Source: JBDIVL01 sp039794405 (lineage in GTDB: Bacteria; Planctomycetota; Brocadiia; Brocadiales; Brocadiaceae). Taken from it: 53,780 bases of DNA. The position numbers were made by a program, and so were the translations under genes. The notes under the pieces are model-generated. The model had not been told where the DNA came from. It ran no database searches and worked only from the letters and a program-made list of their open reading frames with translations. The DNA lies in assembly GCA_039794405.1 (NCBI GenBank), contig JBDIVL010000030.1, positions 1 through 53,780 of the forward strand, given 5' to 3'. Below are positions 26,402-35,217 of this stretch, one piece after another. The stretch's first letter is position 1; each line of letters starts with the position of its first letter.

Positions 26402-26908
26402 GGGTGGCACTGACAAACCAGTTTGTCCGTGCCACCCTCAAAAACCACATACATGCTACGAAACGTTAGTAGCATTGGGCATTTTGTCTGTGCCACCATA
26501 AGCATTTTTTGAAAATGCTTAACGTAACGATGACATTGAGATTGAACCAACCCTCTTCCTTGAATCAGCCGTCAAAACAAAATTGATCTCTATGTGCCTT
26601 TTTCTTTTTTTCTTTTCCATTAGTTGGTACAATTTTGTAGATTGGATGGTACATTTTGAATTGACGGGTAAGTTTGTAATTGGCACCAGGGGCAAGAGAA
26701 CATACGAAACGTTTTTGGTACATTGTAGAGAAATTTTCATTAAATACTATATCTCAAATGATCATAGGTATTCAATTGAGGTTTTAGGTTGACTTCCAGG
26801 CGTTAAGATTTCTTAGGGAGTTTACCTGAACAGAGTGAATGTGTTCTCTGACAAGAAAGTCGCCGAAGGCCTCATTTATGCCGTACAAAAAGTACAAGGA
26901 AAAAACAG
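26402..26908. repeat. Repeat-rich gap before the CheB-CheR gene
   Basis: It contains a single GGTGGCAC/GTGCCACC hairpin (26402-26437), a worn GGTTCAATC fragment (26519-26550) and a ~57-base direct repeat (26743-26799, AATTGAGGTTTTAGG...) shared with 32924-32980. A right box AAGTCGCCGAAGGCCTCATT (about 26860-26879) lies just before the gene. I see no gene. Confidence 0.55.
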
Positions 26909-29900
26909 ATGGAAAAGGGCAAAGGGCAAAAAAGCAATTCTCCCGATAAATCTTCTGATAACAGACAGGTAAAGGGCCAAAATCAATCTTCTAGATGGAA
27001 GAGAACTTCTCCTGGAAAGAAAGAACAGGTGGATTTTCCTGTTGTCGGCATAGGCGCCTCCGCCGGCGGACTGGAGGCCTTTGAGAAATTTTTTATTCGT
27101 ATGCCACCTGACAGCGGGATTGCCTTCGTTCTTATTCCACACCTGGATCCGACCCACGCAAGTCTATTAACCGATTTGATGAGAAGATACACGAAGATGA
27201 ACGTTGTCGAGGTAAAAGACGGGATGAAAATCGAGCCGAACGGTGTATATGTGATACCGCCCAACAGGGTTATGTCCATACAGAATGGAATTTTCAAATT
27301 GTCAAAACCGGAAGAGCCGCATGGCTTAAGGATGCCTATCGATTCGTTTTTTCGCTCCCTCGCAGAAGACTGCAAAGAAAAAGCCATTTGTATCATCTTT
27401 TCCGGAAGTGGCAACGATGGGACGCTGGGCTTGAAGGCGATCAGTGAGGCAGGCGGGATATCTATGGTTCAAGAACCAACCACTGCCCAATACGATGGCA
27501 TGCCGAAAAGCGCCATAGGTACTGGTCTTGCAGATTTTATCCTGCCTGCAGAAAAAATGCCGGAGCAATTGAGGACTTACCTAAAACACGTACATCCGAA
27601 GAAGATAAGGAAAGCCCCTGTTATCCTGGATAAAGACTCTGCATTACTGCGGGATATCATCATGACCCTGAAGATGAAAACGGGACATGACTTTTCTCTT
27701 TACAAAAAGAGCACGATTTTTCGCCGAATTAAAAGGAGGATGAATATCCATGACATTACCAATGCCGCACTGTACCTCCGCTACCTTCAGGAGCATCCGG
27801 ATGAAGTGAAGGTACTCCTTAAAGAGTTTTTGATCAGTGTCACAAGTTTTTTCAGGGAGCCAGAGGCCTTTGATGTCCTCAAAAAAAAGATACTCCCCAT
27901 GCTGCTGAAAAATAAACCAGAAAATTATACCATACGGGTGTGGGTTCCCGGCTGTGCGACGGGCGAAGAGGTATACTCGATAGCAATCATCCTCAAAGAA
28001 TATATCGAAGAACTCAGGCGAAACTTCAGGATACAGATTTTTGGCACCGACATCGATGAAGATGCTATTACCACAGCCCGTGCCGGTATTTATCCATCTA
28101 ATATCTCCATCGATGTTGACCGGGAACGGTTAAGGCGATTTTTTGTAAAAGAGGATACCACGTACCGGATCAAGAAAGACATCCGGGAGACTGTGATCTT
28201 TGCAGTTCAGGATGTCATCAGGGATGCGCCGTTTACAAGGACAGACCTCATTAGCTGCAGGAACCTTTTGATTTACTTTGATACGGAGCTGCAAAACAAA
28301 ATTTTGCCCCTTTTCCATTATAGTTTAAACCCCGAGGGGGTTCTCTTCCTAGGCTTTTCTGAAAGTATCGGCGGGCATACAAACCTCTTTACCACCATTG
28401 ACAAGAAATGGAAGTTTTTTAAGTACAGGAAGACAGCATTTTCAACCACCAGGGCAATCATGTTTCACGAGCCCGCTGTGGTACATGGAGCTATTTCTGT
28501 AGAGGCCAAACCGGAAGCCAGAAAGACTGCTGAGACCAGAATTGATGAACTGGCGCAAAAGATACTCCTGAAGAAATTAACCCCTCCCTGTGTCATTATC
28601 GATGAGGAGGGAGATATACTCTATATTCATGGAAAAACGGGTAAGTATCTGGAACCTGCCAGGGGAAGAGCGAGTTTAAATATTTCAGACATGGCGAGGG
28701 AAGGGCTCCAGGTTGAACTGCTTTCCACCATTCATACTATTGTTTCCCGGAAGAAAGACGTTGTTTATGAGGGTTTGCAGGTAAAGACCAATGGTGGTGT
28801 GCAAACCGTAAACCTGACCGTTAAACCCATCGATGAGCCGGAAGCAAAACAGAAGTTGTTCCTGGTCGTGTTTGAGGATGTACCGTCAATCAGGCAAGGA
28901 AAAGCGGGCAGGGAAAAAGGCAAGCCAGGACAGAAATATGATAAACGTATTTCGGCATTGGAACGGGAACTGCAATATACCAAGGAAAAGCTGAAAGATA
29001 CGATTGAGGAACAGCAGGCATATGTAGAGGAACTCAAGTCTGCCAACGAAGAAATGCAGTCTACCAATGAGGAATTACAGAGTACGAATGAAGAACTGGA
29101 GACCTCCAAGGAGGAGCTGCAATCGGTAAACGAGGAACTGGTAACGGTGAATTCAGAATTGCAGTCCAAGATTGACCAGCTCTCGCGAGCTGAAAGTGAT
29201 ATGAAAAATTTGCTTGATAATATCAAGGCCGGCATCATCTATCTCAATGGAAACCTGTATATCAATCGCTTCAACATGGAGGCCACCAGGGTATTTAACA
29301 TGATCAAGACCGATATCGGGCGCCCGATCCAGCATATTGCCTCGAACCTTGAATATGAAAGTTTCATTGCGGATGCAGAGGAAGTACTCGATACGTTGAT
29401 CCCAAAGAAAATAGAAGTGCATACAAAGGATAAAAACTGGTATCTTATGCAGGTTATCCCTTACAGAACCCTGGAAAATGTGATTGATGGAGTCGTAATT
29501 ACCTTTACTGACATTAATGCAGTAAAGCAGGCTGAGGAGAAGGAGAGACAGCAAGAATTGAATATTATTCAGACTGCCCTTAAGTATGTAGAAGGGATCA
29601 TTGAGACAGTGCGCGAACCACTTATGGTACTTGATTCAGACCTGCACGTTGTATCGGCAAACCAGTCCTTTTATAAGATATTCCGGGTAAATAAAGCGGA
29701 AACTGAGGGAAGGCTTATTTACGAACTTGGTAACCGGCAGTGGGATATCCCGGAATTAAAGGAACTCCTGGAACACATTCTTCCTGAGAATAATTTTTTT
29801 GAAAATTTTAAGGTTACCCATAATTTTCCAAATATTGGGGAAAAGACCATGTTGTTAAACGCCCGAAGGATCACATATAAGGGTGTCGGTACACAGATGA

Positions 29901-29941
29901 TACTCCTTGCCATTGAGGACATTACCGGACAAGAATCGTAG
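26909..29941 (+). CDS. CheB-CheR fusion with PAS domains
   Basis: This 1010-residue cytosolic signalling protein begins with a CheB methylesterase domain (GIGASAGGLEAFEKF with Ser, PHLDPTHASL with His, FSGSGNDGTLGLKAI with Asp; residues 45-225). A CheR methyltransferase domain follows (FRRIKRRM, TSFFREPEAF, VPGCATGEEVYSIAI, FGTDIDEDAI, RNLLIYFD; about 245-510), then a PAS-like segment, a long coiled coil built of repeated NEELQSTNEEL units (about 690-770) and two PAS domains (about 770-1005). Such fusions often work with a PAS histidine kinase, and one lies downstream. The start at 26909 has AAGGA eight bases upstream. The stop codon abuts a hairpin repeat (29942), so the native C-terminus may once have been longer. 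No chemoreceptor is in the window. Confidence 0.92.
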   Translation: MEKGKGQKSNSPDKSSDNRQVKGQNQSSRWKRTSPGKKEQVDFPVVGIGASAGGLEAFEKFFIRMPPDSGIAFVLIPHLDPTHASLLTDLMRRYTKMNVVEVKDGMKIEPNGVYVIPPNRVMSIQNGIFKLSKPEEPHGLRMPIDSFFRSLAEDCKEKAICIIFSGSGNDGTLGLKAISEAGGISMVQEPTTAQYDGMPKSAIGTGLADFILPAEKMPEQLRTYLKHVHPKKIRKAPVILDKDSALLRDIIMTLKMKTGHDFSLYKKSTIFRRIKRRMNIHDITNAALYLRYLQEHPDEVKVLLKEFLISVTSFFREPEAFDVLKKKILPMLLKNKPENYTIRVWVPGCATGEEVYSIAIILKEYIEELRRNFRIQIFGTDIDEDAITTARAGIYPSNISIDVDRERLRRFFVKEDTTYRIKKDIRETVIFAVQDVIRDAPFTRTDLISCRNLLIYFDTELQNKILPLFHYSLNPEGVLFLGFSESIGGHTNLFTTIDKKWKFFKYRKTAFSTTRAIMFHEPAVVHGAISVEAKPEARKTAETRIDELAQKILLKKLTPPCVIIDEEGDILYIHGKTGKYLEPARGRASLNISDMAREGLQVELLSTIHTIVSRKKDVVYEGLQVKTNGGVQTVNLTVKPIDEPEAKQKLFLVVFEDVPSIRQGKAGREKGKPGQKYDKRISALERELQYTKEKLKDTIEEQQAYVEELKSANEEMQSTNEELQSTNEELETSKEELQSVNEELVTVNSELQSKIDQLSRAESDMKNLLDNIKAGIIYLNGNLYINRFNMEATRVFNMIKTDIGRPIQHIASNLEYESFIADAEEVLDTLIPKKIEVHTKDKNWYLMQVIPYRTLENVIDGVVITFTDINAVKQAEEKERQQELNIIQTALKYVEGIIETVREPLMVLDSDLHVVSANQSFYKIFRVNKAETEGRLIYELGNRQWDIPELKELLEHILPENNFFENFKVTHNFPNIGEKTMLLNARRITYKGVGTQMILLAIEDITGQES

Positions 29942-30753
29942 TTGGTTCAATCTTGCAGATTGAACCACACGTTTTGCATTTGCATATATGCTCCAGATTG
30001 GTGCTGGACACAATCAACGTGCATAAACGTTTCGGTTCAATCTACAAGATTGAACCAACACCGACCGAGTGTAGCTTGGGTTGGTTCGATCTTGTGGATC
30101 GAACCGTATGTCTCGAATTGGTACATAGGCTCTGGATTGATGCCTGGTATCAGCAACGTGCCCAAACGTTCCGGTTCAATCGTGGACGATTGAACCAACA
30201 CTGAACTGAGCCAGTTCCGTGGGTGGCACTGACAAACTTTGTTTGTCAGTGTTCTCTAGTCCCTATCCGTGTGCGTATTCAAACAACACGGACAAACCAG
30301 TTTGTCCGTGCCACCCGGTCTGGAGTTATCTGAAAACCTCAATTGGGATTGGGTAGCTTCGGGTTGGTTCAACCTTGCAGATTGAACCATATGTTTTGAA
30401 TTGGTACATAGGCTCTGGATTGGTGTCAGGTATCAGCAACGTGCCACGTTTCGGTTCAATCGTGGACGATTGAACCAACACCGAGAGGAAATCGGAGGGT
30501 CAGGTAGCAAGGTCAAAGGTCAAGGGAAAAGACCTGCAAGCCCTGTCCCTTGACCCTTGCTACCTGACCCTTGAGTTGGTTCAATCTTGCAGATTGAACC
30601 ACACGTTTGGGCGTTTTGGTTGGCTTTGGGTCAGTTCAATGAGTATTGAGGACTGAACTCCATGTGCCGAATTACCACACAGGATTTGGATTGACGCCAA
30701 ATACCAATAACAGGCTTAAACATTTCGGTTCAATCGTGGACGATTGAACCAAC
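29942..30753. repeat. Array of four paired-hairpin units with other inverted repeats between them
   Basis: Units lie at 29942-30059, 30081-30199, 30364-30479 and 30576-30753. Each begins TTGGTTCAATCTTGCAGATT or a close variant and ends with a second hairpin reading TTCGGTTCAATCGTGGACG and closing GAACCAAC. Between units 2 and 3 is a GGTGGCAC double hairpin (30221-30316). Between units 3 and 4 is an inverted repeat of GGTCAGGTAGCAAGG with CCTTGCTACCTGACC (about 30500-30572). The array fills nearly all of the gap between the CheB-CheR and kinase genes. Compensatory changes (TTCGAT/ATCGAA in unit 2) keep the stems paired. Confidence 0.82.
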
Positions 30754-30776
30754 ACCGGCCAAGATAGGATTTTGTT

Positions 30777-32590
30777 ATGCAACGAAATAAAAAAAATAAA
30801 GAAATAAACAAAGGTAACTCCAGATTTAAAAAAAGTGATATGCTCCGTAAGCAAGCTGAAAAGTTGCTGTCGGGAAAAAAGAAAGACACACAAAATGTGT
30901 CAGCCGGGGATGTCAGGAATCTGATCCATGAACTCCACGTGCATCAGATCGAATTGGAAATGCAAAATGAAGAGCTGCGCAGGGCACAGATAGAGATCGA
31001 AGAATCACGGGCCAAATATGCCTCCCTGTACGACTTTGCCCCCGTTGGGTATTTTACCTTCAATCGAAAGGGAGTAATCCTGGAGATAAATCTTACCGGC
31101 GCCAAATTGTTAGCTATTGAAAAGCACTTTTTGATAAGAACCCCCTTTATCCTTTATGTTACACCAGAGTTCCGTTCCGTATTTCATTCCCATTGCCAGA
31201 AGGTCTTTACTACCGGGACAAAACAAGTCTGCGAGATGGAACTCCGGAGGAAGAAGGCACCCTATTCTTTGTATCAATGGAAAGCATCATTGCACAGGCC
31301 GGCGATGGAAATTTGCAATGCCAGTCCATTGTAACTGATATCACCGAACGCAAGCTTATTGAGCAGGAATCGTTAGAGATACACACCGCAGAGCAAAGGA
31401 TGCTGAATAACCAGCTTCAGCAAGGAATTTCCGAGCGGAAAAAGGTAGAGGAAGTACTGAGTACGAGTGAAAGCAAGTACAAGATATTAATGGAAAATCT
31501 CCCCCAGAGAATATTTTATAAAGATACAAATTCCGTGTATATTTCCTGTAACGAACATTTTGCCAGGGATCTCCATATCAAATCAAAGGAGATCTTTGGA
31601 AAGACCGACTACGATTTCTATCCAGAAGAACTTGCAAAAAGGCACAGGGCAGAAGACAAGAGAATCATAAAATCAAGGCAAATAATTGATACAGAAGAAA
31701 AACAGGTCATGAATGGAGAGGAAGTAATTGTTCATAAAATTAAGACCCCGGTAATTGATGAGAATGGCAAAATAACCGGTATCTTAGGTATTCTCTGGGA
31801 TATTACCGAAAAAGTGATTTTGCAAAACAATGCAGAGCGCACCCGGCATCTCGCATCGTTGGGTGAGCTGGCAGCAGGCGTAGCCCATGAGATCAACAAC
31901 CCCATAAACGGTATCATCAACTGTGCCCAGATATTGTTCAATAAAAGTAACGAAGGAAGCGGAGAAAAGGACATTGCAAACCGGATTATCAAGGAAGGTG
32001 ACCGCATTGCACATATCGTGAGCAGCCTCCTTTCTTATGCAAAGCCCAACAGGATAGAGAATAAAAGACATATTCACATCCAGGAAATACTCTCGGAAAC
32101 ACTCAGCCTGACAGGAACGCAATTGCGAAAAGAGTACATTGAATTAAGGTTGGATATTCCTCCGGAATTGCCGAAAGTTATGGTAAATCCCCAACAGATT
32201 CAACAAGTCTTTTTAAACATCGTAAATAATGCACGGCATGCATTGAACCAAAAATATTTCAAATCCCATCACGATAAGATCCTGAAGGTTTCAGCAGAAG
32301 CGATTACGATGGACAATCAATTATACGTAAAGGTCATATTTCATGACCATGGCATAGGTATACCTGCCGATATCATTGATAAAGTAAAAGAGCCGTTCTT
32401 TACGACAAAATCAAGAAAGGAAGGAACCGGATTAGGACTCAGTATAAGCTACGGTATTATTCACAATCATAATGGCAGGTTCTTAATTGACAGTGTTGAA
32501 GGGGAGTTTACGATGGTTACGGTAATTTTACCGGTAAATTCGGATACGGATAAGATAAACCACGTGGATACGAAAATGAATGCGCCATAA
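30777..32590 (+). pseudogene. PAS sensor histidine kinase interrupted by one frameshift
   Basis: The first frame starts at ATG 30777 (AGGA upstream) and encodes a coiled-coil start (VRNLIHELHVHQIELEMQNE) and a PAS domain. It leaves the family pattern after CEMELRRKK. The pattern resumes one frame over as GTLFFVSMESIIAQAGDG and ends at 32590; one extra G in the AAGAAGGCACC run near 31254 would join them. The second part has another PAS domain (YKILMENLPQRIFYKDTNSV), the H-box LGELAAGVAHEINNPINGI, N-box NIVNNARHAL, G1 DHGIGIP and G2 GTGLGLSISYG, so the kinase core is complete. It is most likely the partner of the CheB-CheR-PAS protein. A sequencing indel and a real mutation are both possible. 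Confidence 0.82.
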
Positions 32591-32721
32591 ACCTGTAATA
32601 AGTCATCATTGCAAGGATGACTGTCCGAGGCAATGCCCTGACTGGTTCAATCCGTAATTCCTTAAAATTGTATTGGACAGCTTGTCGTGGAGGAATTTTT
32701 CTGTTCTCTCAGTAAGTTCTG

Positions 32722-32882
32722 TGGGTGGCGCTGACAAACTCTGTTTGTCTGTGTGTTCTATTCCCTATCCCCTGTGTGTATTTAAATAAGCACGGACAAA
32801 CTGGTTTGTCCGTGCTTATTTAAATACACACATGAATACGGATTACAAAACACTGACAAACAAAGTTTGTCAGTGCCACCCC
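32722..32882. repeat. GGTGGCAC element containing a 60-base near-perfect palindrome
   Basis: Within the element, 32773-32832 is a 29-bp perfect stem around a central TG (…CACGGACAAAC TG GTTTGTCCGTG…). To its right is a CACTGACAAAC/GTTTGTCAGTG hairpin and the closing GTGCCACC. The ~57-base direct repeat shared with 26743-26799 follows at 32924-32980. No gene is seen in 32591-33043. Confidence 0.78.
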
Positions 32883-33043
32883 CGGAACTGGCTTACATAA
32901 CATGAAAATTTCTCTACTTATAAATACTCTATATCAAATGATTATAGATACTCAATTGAGGTTTTGGGATGACCTCTAAGGAGGTCCATTGCCGGGTGAA
33001 GATTTCAGGATGAATAAAAATAGTAAGGATTGAAGATTTTCTC

Positions 33044-34057
33044 ATGCCGATAATAGTAATACATTTCATACAGGACTTAAAACTAAGAATACTCTATCTT
33101 TTGATATCCTGCCTGTTGAGTTTCAGTGTAATGGAAAGTAACGGTATCGCTGAAACAAAAAAGGTGCTGGCTCAACCGAAAATAGCGTTTGTTGTGTTTA
33201 CTCGCAAGGCCTGGGGATGCTTTCGCGGACAGGAGATTAACAAAAATGCCCTTGATTTCGTTATGCATGAAGACAACCAGTTCATCCGTGTAGATGAGAT
33301 TAAAAATTCAATAGGTAGAGATGACCGGTATGAACTATACATATCTTTCCTGGCTCACGAGATTGATGGGCTGCCTGGCTATTATGTGTTGAGAGTAATA
33401 ATTCAACACCAAGATCCACTTGTCAATGGATATCTCTTTGTAGACCAGGCAAGATTCGTTGAAAAAGATAAAGAGTATTCTGTGGAACTCAGGGCTAAGG
33501 CACTTGGTCTCACCGAAGCAGACATCCTTTACGGCAAACAACCACAATTGAAAACCGGCCTTTTTTCGTGCCCTGAAACCAATGTTTTTGATCCTTACAA
33601 AATAGATTTTTTAAAGGTCTATGAGATTGAGCACTCCTTAAAAGCCGAATCAAGGGTGATAAATGAGGAATGGGATAGAATAAATATAATCATAGGTGCC
33701 TCCTCATTAAGGGAAGCCAGGCTTGTACATGAATGCGAGGAACTTCTCGACTCATTAGATAAAAAACTTTCTGTCTCAAAAGACTTTACTTTTTTGTGGG
33801 ATAGAGGAAAAATGATAGAATATTTAGAAAATATCATATCACAAATGGAGCAGAAAAAGACGTTAAAATATCAAGTCTTAATAAAAATCGCAAGCAGGGA
33901 TCAGACGGAAGAGGTAGCGAGAAATGGGACATCATTTGTTCCTAAACTAAAGCAGAATATCTCTATTAAAGAACCTGATGGCAAACTCGTAGGGGGAGAA
34001 GTCCGGGTAGGTGTAGAGTTTCCAGACAGTACCGGAACGGTCAGAGATCAAAGATAA
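33044..34057 (+). CDS. Exported protein of unknown function (337 aa)
   Basis: I do not recognise this family. The N-terminus has a hydrophobic stretch LRILYLLISCLLSFSV (about residues 13-28) preceded by a short basic part, so it is secreted or anchored by a signal sequence. The mature protein is mixed alpha/beta with AFVVFTRKAWGCF, a middle region rich in Tyr/Asp and a helical segment (INEEWDRINIIIG... EECELLDSLDKKL). A C-terminal part (YQVLIKIASRDQTEEVARNG, GGEVRVGVEFPDSTG) reads like a beta-domain. Two Cys are in the mature part (WGCFRG and FSCPETN). The start has only a weak ribosome site. It lies between repeat islands and has no operon partner. Confidence 0.55.
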   Translation: MPIIVIHFIQDLKLRILYLLISCLLSFSVMESNGIAETKKVLAQPKIAFVVFTRKAWGCFRGQEINKNALDFVMHEDNQFIRVDEIKNSIGRDDRYELYISFLAHEIDGLPGYYVLRVIIQHQDPLVNGYLFVDQARFVEKDKEYSVELRAKALGLTEADILYGKQPQLKTGLFSCPETNVFDPYKIDFLKVYEIEHSLKAESRVINEEWDRINIIIGASSLREARLVHECEELLDSLDKKLSVSKDFTFLWDRGKMIEYLENIISQMEQKKTLKYQVLIKIASRDQTEEVARNGTSFVPKLKQNISIKEPDGKLVGGEVRVGVEFPDSTGTVRDQR

Positions 34058-34094
34058 GTTTACAGGAAGGGGAATAAGGGGTACATGCATCAAG

Positions 34095-34239
34095 CTATAG
34101 CATCCAAGAGATGAAACCGAACAGAATATAATGAAACCAAATAAAATGAACTGATTTGATTATACCATCACGGACAAACAAGTTTGTCCGTGCCACCCGA
34201 TCTAAAATACTGTTCGGTTTCATCGCTTGAATACTATAA
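34095..34239. mobile_element. MITE-like element, copy 2
   Basis: The left arm 34095-34124 matches copy 1 (24551-24580) almost base for base. The right arm 34210-34239 carries several changes, so the inverted repeat is no longer perfect. The internal hairpin CGGACAAACAAGTTTGTCCG is kept. A fragment of the arm also occurs near 36520-36545. The remainder of 34240-34471 shows no gene. Confidence 0.7.
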
Positions 34240-34471
34240 ACTGATTTACCGGAAAAGGGTTTCTTTCGCCTTTTCAGGGCCTGATATTTTTCTCTTTCCT
34301 GTCAGAGTGCTTCACCTTCTCTTATACCCTTACGGCCTTCCAGGCCTGTAAAGAAAAGATATTATTGAATAGGTACTTGCCCTGTTTCAGGGTTGCATGG
34401 ACAAACCCAGTCCCTATGAGTATTATTCTGTAAATCCATAATAGATACGGAGTGGTGGAGGAAAGGAATTC

Positions 34472-34957
34472 ATGTTACAAAAGATTATCATTTGCCTAAC
34501 GATTATAAGTACTTTACTTCACTCTGGCTGTAAGGGCAACAGGGATAAAACAGGATACTTTGATACAGCATACCTTTCGGCAGAAAAAGAGTTCACAAGT
34601 TTTCTCAAACGCTACACACCGGAGATTGAACAGATACTTGAAAAATATGGAATGTATCCTGAATATCCCGGTATCCAGGAAAAGGAAGTCATACAATGGC
34701 ATATTTATAAACAGCCCGATAATAAAGAGAAAGACCAGTACCGGATATTAGCTACGGTAACGATATGTGCTGAACAGAAATTATACGGGATGCGGCTTCC
34801 TGAATATATTTACCTTGGATTTGTATATAATAACGGACAATGGCGTGCAGTGTTTGGAGATGAATCTTTTACGTCCTCAGTCTCTCATTCATTTTCTTTG
34901 ACCGGTCTAACTTTTCATATTTATGAAGATATCAAGAAAGTCTTTTTGTACGATTAA
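34472..34957 (+). CDS. Putative lipoprotein of unknown function (161 aa)
   Basis: The N-terminus MLQKIIICLTIISTLLHSGC has a lipobox-like LHSGC at residues 16-20, so it is probably lipid-anchored after signal peptidase II cleavage. The mature part is about 140 residues, with EKEFTSFLKRYTPEIEQILEKYG (helix), a middle IQWHIYKQPDNKEKDQYRIL, and a beta-rich end (EYIYLGFVYNNGQWRAVFGD). The start at ATG 34472 has GGAGGAAAGGA just upstream, a strong ribosome site, which supports a real gene. I know no matching family. It is monocistronic. Confidence 0.6.
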   Translation: MLQKIIICLTIISTLLHSGCKGNRDKTGYFDTAYLSAEKEFTSFLKRYTPEIEQILEKYGMYPEYPGIQEKEVIQWHIYKQPDNKEKDQYRILATVTICAEQKLYGMRLPEYIYLGFVYNNGQWRAVFGDESFTSSVSHSFSLTGLTFHIYEDIKKVFLYD

Positions 34958-35217
34958 AGTAATCAGATTTACTGATGAAGAGGTTCTCAAGAATATGAAC
35001 ACAGGTATTGAGATAATAACGCTCTACCACAGTTTTTGGCAGCCGACGGCATAAATATATTATGATGTTGGAAGTTGAAGATGAGAGGTTGAATGTTTAT
35101 GTTGGTTCAATCTCAATGTCATTACGTTAAGGATTTATTGATCGATACAGCACTTTTTTCCAACTTTTCTAATCAGTTTAGCTTGATACATATGGGGCAT
35201 TGCTCACCCTACGTGGC

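Noticed and set aside
26583..26792. Plus-strand frame of 69 codons at 26583
   Set aside because: It crosses worn repeat sequence, has no ribosome site and no protein-like composition.
29942..30200. GGTTCAATC / GGTTCGATC arms look like tRNA T-arms
   Set aside because: There is no acceptor, D or anticodon stem around them, and the pattern repeats as a paired palindrome; it is a repeat family and not tRNA.
29942..30204. Open frames giving MVQSCRLNH-type peptides
   Set aside because: They are translations of the hairpin repeat in several frames; they have no ribosome site and appear wherever the repeat does.
29942..30753. Possible CRISPR array
   Set aside because: Units are long, palindromic and irregularly spaced, the intervals are also repeats, and no cas gene is near.
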